Shown here piece after piece: positions 7,364 to 13,027 of a stretch of 15,480 nucleotides of DNA. This stretch comes from Pseudomonadota bacterium (GTDB lineage Bacteria; Pseudomonadota; Alphaproteobacteria; Kiloniellales; J153). Numbering within the stretch: position 1 is the stretch's first letter; each line of letters starts with the position of its first letter. The position numbers and the translations under genes were made by a program. The notes under the pieces are model-generated. The model did not search any database and was not told the DNA's origin. It worked only from the letters and a program-made list of their open reading frames with translations. The stretch covers positions 1 through 15,480 of the forward strand of contig JACZWN010000063.1 of NCBI GenBank assembly GCA_022572105.1, given 5' to 3'.

Positions 7364-8113
7364 ATGTGGCACGACGTCGTCGATCTCAGGGACTTCTACG
7401 AGACCCGATTGGGCGCCATGGCGCGGCGCATGATCCGGCGCGGGGTTCGCTCCATGTGGCCCGACGTGAAGGGCCAGCGAGTGCTCGGCCTGGGCTACGC
7501 GACCCCTTACCTGCGCCAGTTCCTGACCGAGGCCGAGCGTACGCTTGCCTTCATGCCGGCCTCCAAGGGCGTGCTGCACTGGCCGTCCGAGGGCCGCGGC
7601 CTGACCGCCCTGGTCGACGAGACCGAGCTTCCGCTGCCCGACTTATCGGTCGATCGGGTGCTGCTCGTTCACGGGCTGGAGAGCAGCGAATACCAGCGCG
7701 ACATGCTGCGCGAGGCCTGGCGCGTGCTGACCGGCGAGGGCCGCCTGCTGATCGTCGCGCCCAACCGAGGCGGCATCTGGGCGCGTCTGGAGCGCACGCC
7801 GCTCGGTTGGGGCCAGCCGTACAGCGCGGCGCAGCTTTCGCGCCTCCTGCGCGACAACATGTTCACCCCGACGCGCAGCCGCCGCGCACTCTACATCCCG
7901 CCCCTGCGCACGCGCGCGCTGCTGCGCTCGGCGCCGGCCTGGGAGCGGATCGGCAGCCGCTGGTTTCCGACCTTCGGCGGGGTGGTGCTGGTCGAGGCCG
8001 GCAAGCAGCTCTATGCGTCCAACCTGCAGGTCGAGCGCAAGCGCTTCCGCCGGCCGATCGTGGTGTCCTTCCGGCGGCCCGCGCGACCGGCCACGAGCGG
8101 CGGCGCGGCCTGA
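7364..8113 (+). CDS. Class I SAM-dependent methyltransferase-like protein
   Basis: A 249-residue Rossmann-fold methyltransferase of a type common in Alphaproteobacteria. The region after strand 1 is RVLGLGYATPYL (39-50), a divergent form of SAM motif I in which the usual D-x-G-x-G-x-G is LGYATP. Later core blocks are ALVDETELPLPDLSVDRVLLVHGLE (82-106), corresponding to the acidic loop and motif II/post-I region of Methyltransf_11 proteins, and AWRVLTGEGRLLIVAPNR (118-135), motif III. The C-terminal part (YIPPLRTRALLRSAPAWERIG, then VVLVEAGKQLY) is specific to this group. ATG 7364 (MWHDVVDLRDFY) is preferred to GTG 7346 because the family begins there. The substrate is unknown. In related genomes, as I recall, this gene often lies near the hydroxyacylglutathione hydrolase gene; here a GST is its neighbour. 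Confidence 0.83.
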   Translation: MWHDVVDLRDFYETRLGAMARRMIRRGVRSMWPDVKGQRVLGLGYATPYLRQFLTEAERTLAFMPASKGVLHWPSEGRGLTALVDETELPLPDLSVDRVLLVHGLESSEYQRDMLREAWRVLTGEGRLLIVAPNRGGIWARLERTPLGWGQPYSAAQLSRLLRDNMFTPTRSRRALYIPPLRTRALLRSAPAWERIGSRWFPTFGGVVLVEAGKQLYASNLQVERKRFRRPIVVSFRRPARPATSGGAA

Positions 8114-8208
8114 TCGGCCGGGGAGCAGACCCCGGATAGGACGCGCGCGAAGGGCTGCGGCCGAACGCCCGCGGGGCGCCCGCAAAGCTTTCTTTTGCCA
8201 GGTTTTCT

Positions 8209-8237
8209 TTGATTTTTCCGGGACCTCGGACTATCTC
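8209..8237 (+). promoter_or_regulatory. Candidate promoter of the aromatic amino acid operon
   Basis: TTGATT (8209-8214) and TATCTC (8232-8237) are 17 bases apart in the otherwise non-coding gap before the chorismate mutase gene. The -35 box is fair (4 of 6); the -10 box is weak (3 of 6). The T-rich stretch 8184-8216 stands out against the GC-rich background. It is the best-placed candidate for transcription of the three-gene operon. Confidence 0.3.
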
Positions 8238-8270
8238 TAAACGCCCGGCAACCGGCAATCACCTGGTTCC

Positions 8271-9158
8271 ATGCCCAGCGACCAAGATTCCCTGGCCGAT
8301 CTGCGCCGACAGATCGACGACATCGATGCGGCGATCCACGACCTCTTGATGAAGCGCACCGAGGTCGCGCAACGCATCGGCGCGGTCAAGGGCGAGGATT
8401 CGGTCTATATGCGGCCCGGACGCGAGGCCGTCGTGTTGCGCCGGCTGATCGCGCGCCATAAAGGCGCCCTGCCGGGCGCGCTCATCGTGCGCATCTGGCG
8501 CGAGATCTTCGCCGCGGTCACCGCCCTTCAAGGACCTCTCGCGGTGGCCGTCTACGCACCCGAGGGCAGCTTCGGCTACCGCAATCTGGCGCGCGACCAT
8601 TACGGCTGGCGCACGCCGATCACCGCGTACCGCTCGGCCGCCCAGGTGCTCGAGGCGGTCAGCGACGGCCGGGCCACGGTCGGCGTCCTGCCGGTGCCGG
8701 TGGAAGACGGGGTCGACCCCTGGTGGCGCAATCTGGCGCGCGATGGCGATGCGGCGCCGCGGGTCGTGGCTCGTTTGCCCTTCGCGGTGATCGCCCCGTC
8801 CGGCACGGACAGCGTGGAGGCGCTGGCCATCAGCCACGCGGTGACCGAGGTGACCGGGGAGGACCGGGCGTTCCTGGTGGTCGAGACCGGGGAGCTGGTC
8901 TCGCGCAGTCACCTCAAGCAGCTGCTCGCCGAGGCCGGCTTCGAGACGCTCGACATCCAGGGTGCCGAGGAGGAGGGCGGCCGATCGCTCAACCTGGCCG
9001 AGGTCGAGGGCTTCGTGCGCGACGACGATCCGCGCCTCGCGCGCCTCGTGGAGCTGGGCGAGGGCACCCTCAGCCACGTCTGGGCGGTCGGCGGCTTCGC
9101 CGTGCCGCTGTTGCTGGAGGAGACCGCCTCGCCCGAGGCGGAAGACGCCGGTCGATGA
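8271..9158 (+). CDS. Chorismate mutase fused to a degenerate prephenate dehydratase-like domain
   Basis: Cytoplasmic enzyme rearranging chorismate to prephenate, 295 residues. Residues 7-90 are an AroQ-type all-helical mutase. By comparison with the E. coli mutase domain, R12, R29, K40, R51 and E52 fall at the positions of R11, R28, K39, R51 and E52, with a glutamine near 87 (TALQ) for Q88. The E. coli D48 equivalent is R48. From residue 90 on there is a second region resembling the start of prephenate dehydratase: VAVYAPEGSFGYRNLARDHYG, then AVSDGRATVGVLPVPVEDG. The expected catalytic TRF motif is replaced by DRAF (EDRAFLVVETG), and no ACT regulatory domain is clear. The second domain is therefore probably not an active dehydratase. 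The stop overlaps the aminotransferase start as ATGA. No strong ribosome site precedes ATG 8271. Confidence 0.88.
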   Translation: MPSDQDSLADLRRQIDDIDAAIHDLLMKRTEVAQRIGAVKGEDSVYMRPGREAVVLRRLIARHKGALPGALIVRIWREIFAAVTALQGPLAVAVYAPEGSFGYRNLARDHYGWRTPITAYRSAAQVLEAVSDGRATVGVLPVPVEDGVDPWWRNLARDGDAAPRVVARLPFAVIAPSGTDSVEALAISHAVTEVTGEDRAFLVVETGELVSRSHLKQLLAEAGFETLDIQGAEEEGGRSLNLAEVEGFVRDDDPRLARLVELGEGTLSHVWAVGGFAVPLLLEETASPEAEDAGR

Positions 9159-10264
9159 CCTTGACCCCGCGCCCCGGCATTCTCGAGGTCACCCCCTACG
9201 TCGGCGGCGAGGCCTCGATCTCCGGCCGGAACCGGGCGATCCGTCTGGCTTCCAACGAGAACCCGCTGGGCGCGAGCCCGCGCGCGGCCGCCGCCTACGC
9301 CGCGCTCCGGGACGAGTTGCACCGCTATCCGGACGGCGCGGCGCGCGAGCTGCGCGAGACCATCGCCCGGGTCGAGGAGCTGGACCCCGCGCGCATCGTC
9401 TGCGGCGCCGGCTCCGACGAGTTGATCGCGCTGCTCGTGCGCGGCTACGCCGGGCCGGGCGACGAGGTGCTGCACAGCGAGCACGGCTTCCTGATGTATC
9501 CGATCGCCGCCAGGACCGCCGGCGCCAGCCCGGTGGCGGCGCCGGAACGCAAACTGCGCGCCGACGTGGATGCCCTGCTCGAGCGGGTCACGGCCAAGAC
9601 CCGGCTCCTGTTCCTGGCCAACCCGAACAATCCGACCGGCAGCTACCTCTCGGAAGCCGAACTGCGGCGCCTGCGCGAGGGCCTGCCGGAGCGGGTCCTG
9701 TTGGTCGTCGATTCCGCCTATGCCGAGTACGTGACCGAGGACGACTACGGGTCCGGCGCCGGCTTGGTCGAGGCCTTCGACAACGTGGTCATGACCCGGA
9801 CCTTCTCGAAGATCCACGGACTGGCGGCGCTGCGACTCGGCTGGGCCTACTGCCCGCCTGCGGTGGCCGGCGTGCTCGACCGCCTGCGCGGACCCTTCAA
9901 CGTCAGCCAGGCGGCCCAGGCCGCCGGCGTGGCGGCGCTGGGCGACCGCGAGCACGTGGCGCACTCGCGCCGCCACAATGCGCGCTGGCGCGCCTGGCTC
10001 ATCGAACGGCTGGCGGCGCTCTACCTGCACCCCTATCCGAGCGCCGCCAACTTCGTCCTGGTCCGCTTTCCCGGCCATCCGGAGCGATCGGCGGACGCCG
10101 CGCTCGCCGACCTCAACGAAAACGGCGTCCTGGTGCGCGCCCTGGCGGCTTACGGCCTGCCCGACTGCCTGCGCATCACCATCGGCACGGAAGCGGAGGT
10201 CCGGGCCACGGCCGAGGCGCTCGAGGGCTTCGTGGCGCGCGCCGCGGCCGGGGTGCGGGCATGA
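9155..10264 (+). CDS. hisC: Histidinol-phosphate/aromatic aminotransferase (HisC type)
   Basis: PLP-dependent class I/II aminotransferase, 369 residues. Visible family residues are SNENPLGASP (33-42), GAGSDELIALL (84-94), FLANPNNPTG (153-162), VVDSAYAEYV (184-193; D186 binds the pyridine nitrogen, Y189 the O3'), and the Schiff-base lysine K219 in TRTFSKIHGLAALRLGW (214-230) with phosphate-binding R227. In the C-terminal domain LRITIGT carries the substrate-binding arginine. HisC-type enzymes transaminate imidazole-acetol phosphate and often also phenylpyruvate, 4-hydroxyphenylpyruvate or prephenate. Placement between chorismate mutase and prephenate dehydrogenase, with ATGA overlaps on both sides, argues that aromatic transamination is its main job here. 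Histidine biosynthesis is possible in parallel. Confidence 0.93.
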   Translation: MTLTPRPGILEVTPYVGGEASISGRNRAIRLASNENPLGASPRAAAAYAALRDELHRYPDGAARELRETIARVEELDPARIVCGAGSDELIALLVRGYAGPGDEVLHSEHGFLMYPIAARTAGASPVAAPERKLRADVDALLERVTAKTRLLFLANPNNPTGSYLSEAELRRLREGLPERVLLVVDSAYAEYVTEDDYGSGAGLVEAFDNVVMTRTFSKIHGLAALRLGWAYCPPAVAGVLDRLRGPFNVSQAAQAAGVAALGDREHVAHSRRHNARWRAWLIERLAALYLHPYPSAANFVLVRFPGHPERSADAALADLNENGVLVRALAAYGLPDCLRITIGTEAEVRATAEALEGFVARAAAGVRA

Positions 10265-11238
10265 GCGAGGGGCCGGCCGGCGAGCCCCTGTTCGAGCGGG
10301 TCGCGCTCATCGGGGTCGGGCTGATCGGCTCGTCGCTCGCGCGCGTCCTGCGCCGTAACGGGCTCGCCCGGCACATCGCCGGCTGCGTGCGCTCCGAGGC
10401 GAGCCGCGCGATTTGCCTGGAGCTCGGCCTCACCGACTCCATGCACGACGGGCCGGGCGCGGCGGCCGAGGGCGCCGACCTGGTCGTGCTGTGCACGCCG
10501 CTCGGCACCTACGAGGACCTCGCCCGCAAGATGGCGCCGCACCTGAAGCCCGGCGCGATTCTGACCGACATCGGCTCGGTCAAGCAGGCGGTGATCCGTG
10601 ACGTCGGCCCCCACGTGCCCGAAGGCGTGCATTTCGTGCCCGGCCATCCGGTTGCCGGCACCGAGCGCTCCGGCCCCCAGGCCGGCTTCGCCGAGCTGTT
10701 CGAGGGCCGCTGGTGCATCCTGACCCCGCCGCCGGGCACCGACGAGGGCGCGGTCGCGCGGCTGACCGAGTTGTGGCAGCGCTGCGGCTCCATGGTCGAG
10801 ATCATGGACGCGCGCCACCACGACGAGGTGCTGGCCATCACCTCGCACCTGCCGCATCTGATCGCCTACACCATCGTCGGCACGGCGAGCGACATCGAGC
10901 ACGGCACCCTCGCCGAGGTCGCCAAGTTCTCGGCCGGCGGCTTCCGCGACTTCACCCGGATCGCCGGCTCCAACCCGATCATGTGGCGCGACATCTTCCT
11001 CAACAACCGTGATGCCGTGCTCGAGATGCTGCAGCGCTTCACCGAGGACCTGACGGCCTTGCAGCGCGCGATTCGCTGGGGCGAAGGCGAGACCCTGGAA
11101 ACCCTGTTCCGCCGCACCCGCGAGGTCCGGCAGAGCGTCATCGAGGCGCACCAGGCCGGGACCTTCGATGCTAGAGAACCGGAGCAAGCCGGAATAACGC
11201 CACCGGCCCCAGATAAAACAGACCATCCTGGAGAGTGA
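10261..11238 (+). CDS. tyrA: Prephenate/arogenate dehydrogenase
   Basis: NAD(P)-dependent oxidative decarboxylase making 4-hydroxyphenylpyruvate from prephenate, or tyrosine from arogenate; 325 residues, cytoplasmic. The N-terminal Rossmann domain has GVGLIGSS (18-25), and LVVLCTPLGTY marks the next strand. The signature DIGSVKQAV (103-111) leads to HPVAGTERSG (129-138), whose histidine is the catalytic base and whose arginine binds substrate. The helical C-terminal half carries SHLPHLIAYTI and the conserved FRDFTRIAGSNPIMWRDIFLNNRD. There is no fused chorismate mutase or ACT domain. ATG 10261 overlaps the aminotransferase stop (ATGA). The last 23 codons overlap the convergent DUF2125 gene; that tail (after about residue 303) is Pro/Glu-rich and looks non-conserved. 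Substrate preference cannot be read reliably. Confidence 0.94.
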   Translation: MSEGPAGEPLFERVALIGVGLIGSSLARVLRRNGLARHIAGCVRSEASRAICLELGLTDSMHDGPGAAAEGADLVVLCTPLGTYEDLARKMAPHLKPGAILTDIGSVKQAVIRDVGPHVPEGVHFVPGHPVAGTERSGPQAGFAELFEGRWCILTPPPGTDEGAVARLTELWQRCGSMVEIMDARHHDEVLAITSHLPHLIAYTIVGTASDIEHGTLAEVAKFSAGGFRDFTRIAGSNPIMWRDIFLNNRDAVLEMLQRFTEDLTALQRAIRWGEGETLETLFRRTREVRQSVIEAHQAGTFDAREPEQAGITPPAPDKTDHPGE

Positions 11239-12211
11239 TCGGCAACTCGACCACCGCCTTGCCCGTCTCGTCCCGTTGCTTGGCCAGGGCGAGCGCGGTG
11301 AGCTTGAGCGCGAACGCGACGCCGGGCTCGATCAGGCCGCGCGCCGCGAAGGCGTCGAGCGCGTCGGGCAGGCCGCGGATGCGCGCCGTGAAGGCGCCCT
11401 GTGGACGAAGCCGCTGGTCCAGCGCCGCCGTGCCCTCGGCGCGCAGGTCGAGCGGACCCCAGGCGAGCGCCAGTTCGTGGACTTCGAGCAGGCCGCCGGC
11501 GTCGCGCCAGCGCGCCAAGGCCTCGGCCGGCGCGCCCTTCGGGATCGCGCCGAGGAGCGTGGCGTCGAAGGCGATCCGCTCGACCTTTTCGCCGAAGGGG
11601 TTCGGCGTTCCCTCGGGCAGGGCGATGCCGCGCATCTCGCCGCTCAAAAGCAGCGTCCAGCCGTCGGTGCCCTCGAGCGTCGGCGGGCGCCGCGTCACGT
11701 CGTAGCGCAGGCGATCGGCGCGCAGGATCGCGTCCCCTTGGGTCCCGCCGCCCGGCTCGCCGAGGACGAGGCGCTCCATCTCGATCGTCGCCGCCTTCAG
11801 CCAACCGTCCGGCCCGAGATGGACAAGGCCGCGCGCGGTCTCCGCCTCGAGCGAAAACTCGCGCCGATGGCCGCGCCAATCGGCGCTGAGCGTCTGGCGA
11901 AGCGGCAGGTCGAGACGCAAGGTGAGCGGCTGCCAGAAGGCGGCTTCGCCCGCGATCGCGCCGCCGGACCAGCGCCAGCCCTGTGGCGCGCCGACGCTGG
12001 GCTCGGTGAAGCGGACCGCCAGCTTGACCGGAAAGCCGCTGATCTCCGGGCCCATATAGGCGATCTCGTAGCCGCGGGCGCGCTGCTCCTCGGTCCATTG
12101 GGCGATGGCGGTGGCGGCCCGATCGGCGGCCCAGAACCAATAGAGCGCGAGCGCGCCCAGGGCGACGACCGCAACGCCGAGAAGGCCCAGGCTCAGGCGA
12201 CGCCGAAGCAT
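11171..12211 (-). CDS. DUF2125 domain protein (membrane-anchored, envelope)
   Basis: A 346-residue protein typical of Alphaproteobacteria and of unknown function. Residues 7-29 form a hydrophobic signal-anchor (LGLLGVAVVALGALALYWFWAAD) after RRRLS, so the rest is probably periplasmic. The body begins with a YEIAYMGPEISGFPVKLAVRFTEP stretch (48-71), where the GFP-hydrophobic motif is characteristic, and continues as alternating beta-rich repeats. The end DGLFYLGPVALFRLAPVL matches the usual C-terminal LGPxPLxRLPPL pattern of the family, which supports translation through the tyrA overlap. The start is ATG 12211. A TGGTATAAG extended -10-like string on the minus strand (12268-12276) could supply the promoter. 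I recall DUF2125 genes next to tyrA in related genomes, but no functional link is known. Confidence 0.82.
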   Translation of the reverse strand: MLRRRLSLGLLGVAVVALGALALYWFWAADRAATAIAQWTEEQRARGYEIAYMGPEISGFPVKLAVRFTEPSVGAPQGWRWSGGAIAGEAAFWQPLTLRLDLPLRQTLSADWRGHRREFSLEAETARGLVHLGPDGWLKAATIEMERLVLGEPGGGTQGDAILRADRLRYDVTRRPPTLEGTDGWTLLLSGEMRGIALPEGTPNPFGEKVERIAFDATLLGAIPKGAPAEALARWRDAGGLLEVHELALAWGPLDLRAEGTAALDQRLRPQGAFTARIRGLPDALDAFAARGLIEPGVAFALKLTALALAKQRDETGKAVVELPITLQDGLFYLGPVALFRLAPVL

Positions 12212-12267
12212 GGGCCGGTCGATGACGCGTTCCGCGCTGAGAACCGCGCACTGCTCATGGCCGCGAT

Positions 12268-12276
12268 CTTATACCA
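12268..12276. promoter_or_regulatory. Candidate promoter element, readable on either strand
   Basis: On the minus strand this is TGGTATAAG, an extended -10 pattern that would serve the DUF2125 gene with a leader near 50 bases. On the plus strand the same bases contain TATACC (12270-12275), the string also found before ctaA, the methyltransferase and nrdJ, which would point to the ChaC gene. Neither direction has a clear -35 box, so orientation is undecided. Confidence 0.3.
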
Positions 12277-12400
12277 AGGAGCGTTGATAACGACCCTCGC
12301 CTTTGCCTGCGGCGCGCCAGGCGATAGGATGTGTACCGGCCATGTTTGGGAACGAGCGAGACAGAAGCGTCGTCACGCCGCGGCCGCGGAGGCTCCGGCG

Positions 12401-13027
12401 GTGAGCCGGCGCGGCCCCGATGAGAAGCGCCTGCGGCCGCCGCCGGGCGGGGACTTCTGGGTGTTTGGCTACGGCTCGCTCCTGTGGCATCCCGGGTTTC
12501 CGCACCTGGAGGTGCGCCCGGCGCACGTCTACGGCTATCACCGGCATTTCTGCATCTACTCCCACAGGTACCGGGGCACGCGGGGGCGGCCGGGACTGGT
12601 CCTCGGGCTGGACCGCGGCGGCTCGTGCTGGGGCCTGGTCTACCGGGTGCCCGCGGGCGAGGCCGAGGAGGTGGTGGCGTACCTGCACGAGCGCGAGATG
12701 ACGACCGAGGTCTACGACCCGCGCTGGCTGCACATGCGCACGCGCGAGGGGCCGGTCATGGCGGTCGCCTTCGTGGTCGACCGCGGCAACAAACAGTACG
12801 CCGGCCGCCTGCCGCTCGACCGAGTCGCAGACATGATCGTCCAAGGCGACGGCGATCGCGGCTCCTGCCAGCAGTACCTGGAGAACACGGTGCGCCACCT
12901 GGAGGCGCTGGGCCTGAGCGACCCGACCTTGAGGCGCCTGCTACGCCTGGTCCACGCGCGCATCGGGCGCGAGACTCAAACGCACTTGGAGTGGCCGCAG
13001 GAGGTGCAGAGGTCGCAGCCTTCCTGA
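12401..13027 (+). CDS. Gamma-glutamylcyclotransferase, ChaC family
   Basis: Cytoplasmic enzyme of the ChaC/GGCT fold that releases 5-oxoproline from gamma-glutamyl compounds; ChaC members act on glutathione, giving 5-oxoproline and Cys-Gly. The substrate-binding loop is VFGYGSLLW (21-29), and the catalytic glutamate is E99 in YLHEREMTTEVY (94-105). Other family blocks are GYHRHFCIYSHRYRGT (45-60), RPGLVLGLDRGGSCWGLVYRV (63-83) and the C-terminal QQYLENTVRHLEALG. GTG 12401 is chosen because GGAGG (12388-12392) lies eight bases upstream and related proteins have short N-termini. ATG 12329 and TTG 12284 are in frame but lack a well-spaced ribosome site and would add a low-complexity Arg/Ala stretch. 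From GTG the protein has 208 residues. Its last 17 codons overlap the convergent nrdJ gene. Confidence 0.87.
   Translation: MSRRGPDEKRLRPPPGGDFWVFGYGSLLWHPGFPHLEVRPAHVYGYHRHFCIYSHRYRGTRGRPGLVLGLDRGGSCWGLVYRVPAGEAEEVVAYLHEREMTTEVYDPRWLHMRTREGPVMAVAFVVDRGNKQYAGRLPLDRVADMIVQGDGDRGSCQQYLENTVRHLEALGLSDPTLRRLLRLVHARIGRETQTHLEWPQEVQRSQPS

Noticed and set aside
8171..8194. GCGGG-GCG-CCCGC followed by T-rich sequence as the terminator of the methyltransferase gene
   Set aside because: The stem is only 5 bp, and AAAGC separates it from the T-rich part; possible, but too weak to annotate as a terminator.
11276..12400. Plus-strand frame upstream of and continuous with the ChaC gene
   Set aside because: The part before about 12284 is antisense to the DUF2125 gene and shows no domain; the ChaC protein starts with its own ribosome site at GTG 12401.
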